This document shows, one piece after another, positions 45,275 through 52,196 of a stretch of DNA of 59,142 nucleotides. The stretch is from positions 1-59,142 of the forward strand of contig JAEUHZ010000005.1 of assembly GCA_016795205.1 (NCBI GenBank), read 5' to 3'. The position numbers and the translations under genes were made by a program. Numbering within the stretch: position 1 is the first letter of the stretch; each line of letters opens with the position of its first letter. The notes beneath the pieces were generated by a model. It had not been told where the DNA came from. It made no database searches and worked only from the letters and a program-made list of their open reading frames with translations. The stretch is from Planctomycetota bacterium. GTDB taxonomy: Bacteria; Planctomycetota; UBA1135; GCA-002686595.

Positions 45275-46462
45275 ATGACCTCGCATGAACCCTGGAGCCC
45301 CGCCACGCTGTGCGTGCACGCCGGACACCGAGCCAGCGCCGCCCAGCGGGCGGTCGTCGCGCCCCTGGTCCACAGCACGACCTTCCTCCTGGATGACACC
45401 GCCTACTCCGCCATGACGCAGGGGCGGGCCTCCGAGGCCTGGATCTACTCGCGGATCCGCAACCCCACCCTGGACGTCGTCCAAGAGCGGATCGCGGCGC
45501 TGGAAGGGGCCGAGCGCTGCGTGGTCTTCTCCTCGGGGATGGCGGCGATCCACGCCGCGCTGCTGGCGACGGCCCAGAGCGGCGGCTCGCGGGTCGTGGC
45601 GCACCGCGAGATCTATGGCTCGACCTGGGACCTGCTCGCCCACCTGCTCGCACCCCTGGGCATCGCCTCGGAGTTCGTCGACCTCAACGATCCGCGCGCG
45701 CGCGGCGCGGCCTTGGCGCGCGGCGCGGACGTGGTCTACCTCGAGTCGATCACGAATCCCTCGCTGGACGTGCCGGACCTGCAGGTCATCGCGACCGAGG
45801 CGCACGCCGCCGGGGCGCGAGTGCTGGTCGACGCGACCTTCGCGACGCCACTGCTCCAGCGCCCGCTCGACCTGGGGGCGGACCTCTCGATCCACTCGGC
45901 CACGAAGTACCTGGGCGGCCACTCCGATCTCATCGGTGGCTGCGTGAGCGGCCAGGCCGACCTCATGGCGCGGGTCTTCCGCTGGATGCAGCTGGCCGGG
46001 GGCTGTCTCGACCCCCATGCCGCCTTCCTGCTCGACCGCGGGCTGAAGACGCTGCCGCTGCGCCTGGAGTGTCACCAGCGCAACGCGCTGGAGCTCGCGC
46101 GCCGGCTCGCGGGCCACCCGCGGGTCGAACGCGTGTTGCACCCCGGGCTGGAGTCGCATCCGGCGCACGAGCGCGCGCTGCGGAACCTCCAGGGCTTCGG
46201 CGGCATGCTGTCGTTCGTGGTGCGCGGCGGCGACGAGGCCGCGCTGCGCGCCGTGCGCGCGCTGCGCCTGGCACTGGAGGCCTCCAGCCTCGGCGGCGTC
46301 GAGACGCTCGTGAGCCTGCCCTGCAACACGAGCCACGCGCGGATGAGCGCGGCGGAACGCGCCGCGGCCGGGATTCCGCCGGGGCTCGTGCGCGTCTCGG
46401 TCGGCATCGAGGACGTCGCAGACCTCGCGGTCGACTTCGAGCGCGCGCTGACCGCGGCCTGA
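45275..46462 (+). CDS. Transsulfuration-family PLP enzyme (cystathionine gamma-synthase/lyase or Met gamma-lyase type)
   Basis: 395 residues of the Cys/Met metabolism PLP-dependent family. Motifs: TLCVHAGHR at the N terminus; YSRIRNPTLDVVQERIAALEG with the neighbouring-subunit phosphate contact; SSGMAAIHAALLA; YLESITNPSLDVPDL; and the PLP lysine in HSATKYLGGHSDLIGG. The C terminus VSLPCNTSHARM and PGLVRVSVGIED is intact. Family members make or break C-S bonds in methionine, cysteine or homocysteine metabolism. Which reaction is catalysed cannot be decided by eye, because synthases, lyases and sulfhydrylases share these motifs. No met regulatory element or neighbouring met gene was seen. Confidence 0.9.
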   Translation: MTSHEPWSPATLCVHAGHRASAAQRAVVAPLVHSTTFLLDDTAYSAMTQGRASEAWIYSRIRNPTLDVVQERIAALEGAERCVVFSSGMAAIHAALLATAQSGGSRVVAHREIYGSTWDLLAHLLAPLGIASEFVDLNDPRARGAALARGADVVYLESITNPSLDVPDLQVIATEAHAAGARVLVDATFATPLLQRPLDLGADLSIHSATKYLGGHSDLIGGCVSGQADLMARVFRWMQLAGGCLDPHAAFLLDRGLKTLPLRLECHQRNALELARRLAGHPRVERVLHPGLESHPAHERALRNLQGFGGMLSFVVRGGDEAALRAVRALRLALEASSLGGVETLVSLPCNTSHARMSAAERAAAGIPPGLVRVSVGIEDVADLAVDFERALTAA

Positions 46463-46485
46463 TCTGGCTCCACGCCGCGCGTTCG

Positions 46486-46505
46486 CCGTCCTGTCAGGCG
46501 GACGG
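46486..46505. terminator. Stem-loop between convergent transsulfuration and amidohydrolase genes
   Basis: CCGTCC-TGTCAGGC-GGACGG: perfect 6-bp stem, 8-nt loop, 23 nt after one stop and 44 nt after the other. Possible bidirectional terminator. No T tract. Confidence 0.4.
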
Positions 46506-46549
46506 GGCACGCGGTCGTCGCGGATCTCGTCGCCCGCCGCAGATCGCGC

Positions 46550-47470
46550 TCAGTCCAGCGCGCCCAGCCCCAAGAGCCGCGCGGCGTTGCCACCGAACAC
46601 GCGCGCCATGGTCGCGTCGTCGGCACCGGCCTCGAGCAGCGCGCGGCGCTGCTCCGCGTGCCGGTCCTGGCGCCAGCCGGCGGGGAAGGTGTTCGAGTCC
46701 GTTCCGAACAGGATCCGGTCGCGCCCGAACACCTCGAGACAGCGGGCGAACACCTCGGACAACGAGGGCTTGGGGCACAGGACCGAGCGCCAAGAGTTCG
46801 AGGACGAGGTGTCGACGTGCACGTTCTCGCACTGCGCGCCGAGGAGCAGCGTCTCGCGCAGGAAGCCCGCGCCGAAGTGGGGGATCACGAAGCGCACCCG
46901 GCGGTGCGCGTTGGCCGCGGCGACCAGGTCGAGCGGGTTGGCGTAGGCCAGGTCGGCCACGCGTGGCAGGCCCAGCAGGTCGCGCACGCGCACGACGAGC
47001 AGCCCGCAATGCGCGTAGAGGATGGCGCCATGCGCGTCGAGCACCTCGAGCAGGCGCCGCGCCTCACTGGACGTCCAGTGCCAGTGGTGCAACGCGGGGA
47101 ACACGAGCGCACCGCGCACGCGGCCCTCGGCGAGCAGGGCGCCGAGACGCTCGGACGCGCCGTCAGCGCGCGGGTTGACCAGGGCGAAGGCCGACAGGCG
47201 ACCACGCGAGCGCGCAGCGACCTCGCACACGACCGGCGTCTCCTCGGGGATGCTCGCGAAGACGCAGGCGTGGCGCACGCCGTGCCGCTCGAACTCCGCG
47301 AGCCAGCGCGCCGCGTGCTCGGCGTCCGACGCCGCGGGCAACTCGAAGCCCGCCGTCGCGGCGGCGCGCACGAGCTTCTCGGCCGGTGCGTCGGGCCCGG
47401 GAGCCTGCGCCGCCAGCGTCTCGAAGTAGGTGCGAGAGAAGAAGTGCGTGTGGAAGTCGACGAGGTTCAT
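46550..47470 (-). CDS. Amidohydrolase-family (Amidohydro_2-like) metal-dependent hydrolase
   Basis: 306 residues with a TIM-barrel amidohydrolase layout. The metal-binding H-x-H is in VDFHTHFFS at the N terminus; further ligands are likely the His in ILYAHCG, the His in VIPHFGAG and the Asp in ILFGTDSNTFP. Members hydrolyse or decarboxylate diverse substrates. There is no signal peptide, so it is cytoplasmic. It is the second gene of an operon, 13 nt after the FkbM methyltransferase gene, and it starts with ATG. The substrate is unknown. Confidence 0.87.
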   Translation of the reverse strand: MNLVDFHTHFFSRTYFETLAAQAPGPDAPAEKLVRAAATAGFELPAASDAEHAARWLAEFERHGVRHACVFASIPEETPVVCEVAARSRGRLSAFALVNPRADGASERLGALLAEGRVRGALVFPALHHWHWTSSEARRLLEVLDAHGAILYAHCGLLVVRVRDLLGLPRVADLAYANPLDLVAAANAHRRVRFVIPHFGAGFLRETLLLGAQCENVHVDTSSSNSWRSVLCPKPSLSEVFARCLEVFGRDRILFGTDSNTFPAGWRQDRHAEQRRALLEAGADDATMARVFGGNAARLLGLGALD

Positions 47471-47483
47471 GCCGGCATGGAGC

Positions 47484-48320
47484 TCAGGCTTCGCGCCACG
47501 AGCGCCACAGCGCGCGAGCGTAGTCGAGCGGTCCGCCCACGTGGAAGGGCAGTCCGCGCGTCCCGTAGAGATCGAGGCCGCCCTTCACGGGGTCGCGAGC
47601 CAGGGCCTGCCTCAGGATCCGTTCCGGGCGCATCGGGTAGGGCGCGGCCGTGGCCTTGCCGAGTCGGAAGCCGCGCTCCGCGAGGAAGCGCAGCAACTCG
47701 TCGGGGGTGGCTCCGCGCAGCGCATAGGGCCAGAACTCGAGCAGCAGCGCGATCCGCGGGCTGGCCTCGAGCAACGCCTGCGCGCCCTGGAGCGCGTGCC
47801 ATTCCGAGCCCTGCGTGTCGATCTTCAGGACGCGCACCGGGCCGTGCACGAGGTCGTCCACGCGCTCGACGGCGATCTCGAGCTCGGTCCCCGCGTCCAT
47901 GTCGGCGGGCCGCGCGTGGCCGGCGTCGAGCAGGCGATTGTCGCCGAAGTTCGCGCCCGCGAGCGCGATCCGCGCGGTGCCCCGCGCCGATCCGGCTGCG
48001 GCGCGGTGGACGATCGCGCGGCCCGGACCGACGAGCTCGGCGGCGCGCGCATTGCGCTCCAGGACGTCCGCGATCCAGGGCACGGGCTCGAAGGCGTGCA
48101 CCTCGCACCCTTCCAGCACGGCCTGCACGGTGAACCAGCCGACGTTCGCGCCCAGGTCGACGACGCGCGCACCGGGGGCCAGGTGCGCGCGGAACAGGCG
48201 CGTCTCGTGCTCCTCCCAGTTCCCGCGCTCGATCGCCGGGCCGATGATGGCGTCGCCCGCGAGGACCTCGAGCTCGAGGCCTTCCCGGGCGAGCCGGACC
48301 TTGCGCGTCGCGTGCTGCAT
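47484..48320 (-). CDS. FkbM-family SAM-dependent methyltransferase
   Basis: 278 residues. The SAM-binding motif VVDLGANVGWFTVQAV is followed by HAFEPVPWIADVLERNA and the FkbM hallmark VLKIDTQGSEWHALQGA, then LLLEFWPY. FkbM enzymes methylate hydroxyls of sugars, glycolipids or secondary metabolites. The ATG at 48320 is preferred over an upstream one at 48356 because it begins just after the TACGAT element at 48334. It is first in a two-gene operon with the amidohydrolase. The acceptor is unknown; nearby glycan-related genes (UGM-like, GT39) are too far away to prove a link. Confidence 0.88.
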   Translation of the reverse strand: MQHATRKVRLAREGLELEVLAGDAIIGPAIERGNWEEHETRLFRAHLAPGARVVDLGANVGWFTVQAVLEGCEVHAFEPVPWIADVLERNARAAELVGPGRAIVHRAAAGSARGTARIALAGANFGDNRLLDAGHARPADMDAGTELEIAVERVDDLVHGPVRVLKIDTQGSEWHALQGAQALLEASPRIALLLEFWPYALRGATPDELLRFLAERGFRLGKATAAPYPMRPERILRQALARDPVKGGLDLYGTRGLPFHVGGPLDYARALWRSWREA

Positions 48321-48333
48321 CGAGCGTCGCGGG

Positions 48334-48339
48334 ATCGTA
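48334..48339 (-). promoter_or_regulatory. Putative -10 element (TACGAT) of the FkbM gene
   Basis: TTGCTACGATCCCG on the minus strand, 13 nt before the ATG. Confidence 0.4.
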
Positions 48340-48380
48340 GCAAGCCCTGCGCGCACGGTCCCGTGCGCGCGGCGGCACGC

Positions 48381-48896
48381 TCAGGGCTGTGCCGTGCCGC
48401 CGCCAGAGACGTAGGCCATCTCGCGCGACCAGTCGCGCTCCGCGCAGCGGAAGCCGCCGCGGTGGCGTTCCGTGGCCGCGGCGGTCTCGAACGCCTTGAC
48501 GCCGAGCACGTAGAACGGCCCATCGCCCACGCAGCCCGCTGTGCCCTTCTCGTAGCGGTAGTACGCGTAGTAGTGCTGGCTGTCGTCGAGCGGGTCACGC
48601 AGCGACGCGCGCAGGTAGCCGCGCTCCACGAGCTCGTGCAGGAAGCTCCCCTGGCTGCTCACGTCCCAGCCCCCGAAGCTCGTGTCGGGGCGCGACTCGG
48701 GGTAGCGACCGTGGTCGGCGTGGAAGCGCTCGATGAGCGCGGCGAGCGTCTTCACGTCGGCCAGCCGGCGTGCGTCGCGCGACTCGGCCATGTGGTTCGT
48801 GACGCGCGGCACGAGCGCCCCCGCGAGGATCGCGAGGATCGAGACCACGACGATCAGCTCGATCAGCGTGATGCCGCGTCCGGGATGGTGCGTCAT
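48381..48896 (-). CDS. Type II secretion/type IV pilin-like pseudopilin (GspG-like)
   Basis: 171 residues. The class III signal is clear: a short leader (MTHHPGRG), cleavage after G8, then ITLIELIVVVSILAILAGALVPR with E13 at mature position +5. A GspG-like region follows (DVKTLAALIERFHADHGRYPESRPDTSFGG). Ile instead of the usual Phe is the first mature residue. A strong GGAGG Shine-Dalgarno sequence 5 nt upstream fixes the ATG at 48896 against a much longer open frame. It would be inserted in the inner membrane and assembled into a pilus or pseudopilus. No other secretion-system gene (GspD-F) is present, so it may be a free minor pilin, which planctomycetes have in many copies. Confidence 0.9.
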   Translation of the reverse strand: MTHHPGRGITLIELIVVVSILAILAGALVPRVTNHMAESRDARRLADVKTLAALIERFHADHGRYPESRPDTSFGGWDVSSQGSFLHELVERGYLRASLRDPLDDSQHYYAYYRYEKGTAGCVGDGPFYVLGVKAFETAAATERHRGGFRCAERDWSREMAYVSGGGTAQP

Positions 48897-49148
48897 GGTG
48901 CCTCCGCGGGCCGGCGCCTCCCCCCGCACGCGCGACGGCGGCCCGGCCTCCGAGCGCACATCGGCCGGATCGCGGCCTGACTTGCGCACGATCGCCGGGC
49001 CTGACGCGGGCCGGCCGGAGGAGGCCCTGGCAGGGCCTGGGCCCGCTCCGGCATGCCACCGCGCGCTCGTCCGGGCGCCGGGCCCTGCGCGGCTTCCGCC
49101 GCCCGCGACGGTCGCCGCCAGGTGCTGCTCGACTATCCTCTGCGCCCC
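48897..49148. other. 252-nt divergent intergenic region
   Basis: Lies between the pseudopilin gene and the PTPS-like gene. The only features seen are the pilin Shine-Dalgarno sequence and the PTPS-like -10 hexamer at 49134-49139. No additional coding region or strong repeat was found, apart from generic GC-rich stretches. Confidence 0.4.
49134..49139 (+). promoter_or_regulatory. Putative -10 element (TATCCT) of the PTPS-like gene
   Basis: GACTATCCTCTGCG, only 9 nt before the ATG, predicting a leaderless transcript. Confidence 0.45.
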
Positions 49149-49667
49149 ATGGAACGCTGGTCGATCGATCTCGCGAAGGAGAACTTCAAGTTCTCCGCCG
49201 CGCACTTCCTCATCTTCCCCGACGGCAGCGCGGAGCGTCTCCACGGGCACAACTACCGGGTCTTCGTCGAGATCGAGGCCCGCCTCTCGGATCACGGCCT
49301 CGTGCTCGACTTCAAGGCGGTCAAGCCGGTCGTGCGCGAGCTGTGCGACGAGCTCGACGAGCACTGGCTGGTCCCGGGTGAGCACGCAGTCTTGCGGCAC
49401 GCCGACCTCGACGGCGGTCGGATCGAGGTGCGCTACCTGGATCGCCACTACGTGGCGCCGCGCGAGGACGTGATCGTCCTGCCGATCAACAACACGAGCT
49501 CCGAGAACCTGGCGGGCTGGTTCGGGCGCGAGCTGCGGCGGCGGCTGGCGCTGCGCTTCCAGGACGTCGTGGTCCTCTCGCTGCGCCTGGCCGTCGAGGA
49601 GACGAGCGGCCAGCGCGGCGTCTACCACTTCACGCACGCCGACGCGCCCGGGGCCGACGCGGGCTGA
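49149..49667 (+). CDS. 6-pyruvoyl-tetrahydropterin synthase/QueD-family protein with Glu in place of Cys (PTPS-III-like)
   Basis: 172 residues. The zinc site histidines are H19 (FSAAHF), H32 and H34 (LHGHNY), as in 6-pyruvoyl-tetrahydropterin synthase and QueD. In QueD the catalytic Cys lies a few residues before H-G-H. No Cys is present here; the segment reads SAERLHGH, with E29 three residues before H32. Glu near this position is known from PTPS-III enzymes, which make 6-hydroxymethyl-dihydropterin for folate synthesis in place of FolB. I infer a PTPS-III-like role but cannot exclude another pterin. VEETSGQRGV carries the usual conserved C-terminal Glu. The protein is longer than QueD (about 120). 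A putative -10 lies 9 nt upstream. Confidence 0.8.
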   Translation: MERWSIDLAKENFKFSAAHFLIFPDGSAERLHGHNYRVFVEIEARLSDHGLVLDFKAVKPVVRELCDELDEHWLVPGEHAVLRHADLDGGRIEVRYLDRHYVAPREDVIVLPINNTSSENLAGWFGRELRRRLALRFQDVVVLSLRLAVEETSGQRGVYHFTHADAPGADAG

Positions 49668-49679
49668 GCGGCCGCTCTC

Positions 49680-50012
49680 TCAGCCGCTGCCGTCGGCGTC
49701 CGCGATCCGCACGCCCGCCCGGTACGTGCCCGTGCGCTCGGGATCGAGCGCTCCGCCGGGCAGCCAGAACTCCCAGCGGCCCTCCATCCGGCCGTCCACG
49801 TAGGTGCCGCGCGCCTCGGGAGTTCCGTCGCGGTGCCAGCGCGCGCCGTGGCCGTGCGGGACGCCGTCGCGCAGCTCGAACTCGCTGCGCAGCGTGCCGC
49901 TGGCCCAGTAGGTCGTCTGCGTCTCCGGGCCCCCGGCACGCAGGCCCTGTGTCGCGCCCAGCACTCCCAGGCCCACGAGGCCGGCTGCGAGGAGGATCGT
50001 GTTCCACTTCAT
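49680..50012 (-). CDS. Small exported MORN/YwqK-like repeat protein
   Basis: 110 residues. An N-terminal hydrophobic segment (NTILLAAGLVGLGVLGA) forms a signal peptide or anchor. Repeats of the YwqK/MORN_2 kind follow: YWASGTLRSEFELRDGVPHGHGARWHRDG, then EARGTYVDGRMEGRWEFWLPGG and TGTYRAGVR. MORN-like repeats form beta-hairpin stacks; YwqK itself was described as a toxin-antitoxin component in databases, which is not evidence here. The ATG overlaps the stop of the upstream lipoprotein gene by 4 nt, so the two are translationally coupled. It is convergent with the PTPS-like gene (12 nt). Function unknown. Confidence 0.7.
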   Translation of the reverse strand: MKWNTILLAAGLVGLGVLGATQGLRAGGPETQTTYWASGTLRSEFELRDGVPHGHGARWHRDGTPEARGTYVDGRMEGRWEFWLPGGALDPERTGTYRAGVRIADADGSG

Positions 50013-51184
50013 GGCGCCCGCTGGGACGCCAGCAGGGCCCCTTCCTTCCCCGCGAGGCCCGGATTCGCTGCAGCGGCGCGCGCGTCGGCCAGCGCTTCGA
50101 GGCGCGGGCGCAGCGCGGTCAGGTCGAGCAGGTCGACCTGGGCGTCGGGCCGGCCAGCGATCGCGACGCGGCCGCGCACGGCGGGCAGCGCCTTGGATGG
50201 CTCGTCGACGATGCCCGCCCCGAGCAGGTCGGCCAGCGGTTCCAGGAGCAGGCCGGGGTGCAGCCTGAGGACCTCGCGGACCTCGGCCGCGCCGAACGCG
50301 GCGAGGAGCGCGCTGTGGAACGAGGCCTCGCTCGGCTCGAGGCCGGCGGCCTCGAGCAGGCGGGCCGTGGGGACCTCGCCCCGTCCCTCGTCCCGGGCCT
50401 CGACACACAGGGCGTACAGTCCACAGAGCCCGATCCGGTTCGCGATCCGCTCTGCGATCAGGAAGCCGAGGCCGTAGTACGCCCGTCGCAGTCCGGGTGC
50501 GGCGCGTGCCGTCGACAGTCCGGCGCGCACCACGAACACGTCGGTCGGGACGACGCGCAGGCCGTCCTCCGCCACGACCCGCAGCCGCGCCTGCAGGCCG
50601 CGGCGGGCGAACGGCCCGCCGTCCGGATCGTCGAGCCACAGGTCGACCTCGATGGGCAGGCCACCCAGCGCGGCGGCCGCGGTGGCCAGGCGCCCGGCCC
50701 GCAGGCGTGCCGCCGCCTCGGGCACGATCCGCGCCGCGACGACGTCGCACACGCCTTCTTCGAGCGTCCCCGGCAGCGCGTCCCACTCGGAGGCCAAGCC
50801 GGCGTGCACGAGCTCGTGCGCCAGCGTCCGCTCGAGGTGGTCGGCGGCGTCGCGCAGGTGGATGCGGCGCACGCCCTCGGCCCAGAACCCATCCGTGTCG
50901 CTGTAGGTCGAGGAGCGCAGCACGTAGAGCGTGGGCGTGTCCTGAACCCAGACCTCGAGCGCGGCGAGCTGCGCGCCGGGCAACGCGCGCTCGACCAGGG
51001 GCGCGAGGTGATCGACGGCCCGTGCGACGTCCTCCGCGCGCGCGCGGGTCGCGGCGCGCACGGTGCCGAGGCGGGAGCCCGCGCACTCGGCCGGCGGGCG
51101 CGCGAGGCACGCGGACAGGGTCAGCGTCGCGGCCGCCAGGGCGAGGACGCGTGCCGCCCGCCCCGCGCTCGCGGGGCTCGTCAT
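50009..51184 (-). CDS. Lipoprotein with HExxH putative metallopeptidase motif
   Basis: 391 residues. The signal peptide ends in LTLSAC with C26 as lipobox cysteine. A metallopeptidase-like HELVH motif occupies residues 123-127, followed by GTLEEG with E142/E143 as candidate third ligands. The rest is helical (Ala, Leu, Arg rich) with no recognised domain. It could be a membrane-anchored peptidase, or a protein of that fold without activity. The ATG at 51184 follows a GAGGT-like Shine-Dalgarno sequence and a TAGGTT element 19 nt upstream. It is first in the operon with the MORN-like gene. Annotated here from motif only. Confidence 0.65.
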   Translation of the reverse strand: MTSPASAGRAARVLALAAATLTLSACLARPPAECAGSRLGTVRAATRARAEDVARAVDHLAPLVERALPGAQLAALEVWVQDTPTLYVLRSSTYSDTDGFWAEGVRRIHLRDAADHLERTLAHELVHAGLASEWDALPGTLEEGVCDVVAARIVPEAAARLRAGRLATAAAALGGLPIEVDLWLDDPDGGPFARRGLQARLRVVAEDGLRVVPTDVFVVRAGLSTARAAPGLRRAYYGLGFLIAERIANRIGLCGLYALCVEARDEGRGEVPTARLLEAAGLEPSEASFHSALLAAFGAAEVREVLRLHPGLLLEPLADLLGAGIVDEPSKALPAVRGRVAIAGRPDAQVDLLDLTALRPRLEALADARAAAANPGLAGKEGALLASQRAP

Positions 51185-51203
51185 GGCGGGAGGACCTCAG
51201 GGA

Positions 51204-51209
51204 AACCTA
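51204..51209 (-). promoter_or_regulatory. Putative -10 element (TAGGTT) of the HExxH lipoprotein gene
   Basis: GCGCGGGGTAGGTTTCC on the minus strand, 19 nt before the ATG, with the same GGGGTAGG context as two other promoters. Confidence 0.4.
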
Positions 51210-51235
51210 CCCCGCGCGAGCCGCGCGGGTCGCCC

Positions 51236-51919
51236 TCAGCGGACGGGGAGGCGCAGCGCGCCGCGCCCGACGACGCCATGCTCCGGGTCGAGCACCCACA
51301 CCACGGCCGCGGGTGGCGGGACCAGGGGCGCGGCCGAGGTCCGGTAGTCGTCGGGCGCCGCCCGTCCGTCCGCTCCGGACAGGCGCTCCACGGTGCTGGC
51401 CGCACCCCCGGTCCACTCCTCGCTGGCGCCCGTGGCCCCGTGGTAGGCCGAGGCGCGCAGCTCGAGCCGGTACTCCGCGTCGCCGCTCGCGGACACGACG
51501 ACCAGGTGGAAAGGCCGGCCGGCGACCAGGAACGCTCCGCGCTCGGTCGCCGCGGGCGAGGCCCAGGCGCCGACGAACGCGTCCAGCCCGGGGTCGTAGA
51601 GCCACAGGTCGAGGTCGGCGCAGCCGCACAGCGGCTCCAGCACGAACTCGACGACGAGCGCGCCCGCCGCAGTGAACTCGAAGCCATCCTGCGGGTCCCA
51701 GGCGTCGTCCCGGACCGAGCCCGCGATGCACAGGTGCGCGCCGGGATGCAGCAGCCCGAAACGGTTCGCGTCCCAGGCGTCGTCGTTCGGCTCCCACTCC
51801 TGGTAGACCGGTGGCGGGCTCTGGATCACGACCTCGGCCGACCCGTGACAGCCGGCGAGCGACACGAGGAGCGGCAGAGCGGCGAGGAGGGCCGGTTGAG
51901 CGCACGGGAGGGTCTTCAT
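51236..51919 (-). CDS. Lipoprotein with pre-peptidase C-terminal-like domain
   Basis: 227 residues. A signal peptide with lipobox SLAGC is followed by a short linker and a beta-rich domain opening with EWEPNDDAWDANRFGLLHPG, the kind of E-P-N-D start seen in pre-peptidase C-terminal (PPC) domains, which fold as small beta-sandwiches. LCGCADLDLWLYDPG is its core strand region. The C-terminal segment (about 165-227) is less structured and ends VVGRGALRLPVR. It lies upstream of the HExxH lipoprotein gene on the same strand, separated by a putative promoter, so it is probably a separate unit. No enzymatic motif; the PPC assignment is tentative. Confidence 0.65.
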   Translation of the reverse strand: MKTLPCAQPALLAALPLLVSLAGCHGSAEVVIQSPPPVYQEWEPNDDAWDANRFGLLHPGAHLCIAGSVRDDAWDPQDGFEFTAAGALVVEFVLEPLCGCADLDLWLYDPGLDAFVGAWASPAATERGAFLVAGRPFHLVVVSASGDAEYRLELRASAYHGATGASEEWTGGAASTVERLSGADGRAAPDDYRTSAAPLVPPPAAVVWVLDPEHGVVGRGALRLPVR

Positions 51920-52196
51920 CGCGGGTCTCGGCCAGTGGCCGTGCGCCGGAGCGCAAGCTGCGTGCCCCGCTGCCGCTGCCTGGTCACGGACGGCCGGCGT
52001 CCCACGCCGAGGTCAGCTGTCCCGCGGGGCGTGCGCGGGCGTCCCCGCGCGAGGTGCGGCCAGGCCTCCTGCGCGCGGTGCTCCGGCCAGGACGGATCCC
52101 CGCCTGCGAGCGGCCGGGCTGCCGCGGGGGGCGCGGCTCGACCGTGACTTTTCGCCACTGCGCGGCGATCCTGTGCGGCTCGCACCCCCGGCTCCG
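51920..52196. other. 277-nt intergenic region upstream of miaB
   Basis: Divergent region between the PPC-like lipoprotein gene and miaB. I see no coding region, no TAnnnT hexamer close to either start codon, and no clear riboswitch or repeat. Promoters for both genes are expected here but not recognisable. Confidence 0.4.

Noticed and set aside
48381..48896. Complete type II secretion or type IV pilus operon
   Set aside because: Only one pseudopilin gene is present; no secretin, ATPase, prepilin peptidase or platform protein is in the window.
49680..50012. Toxin-antitoxin system because of YwqK-like repeats
   Set aside because: The partner is an HExxH lipoprotein, both are exported, and no toxin-like gene is present.
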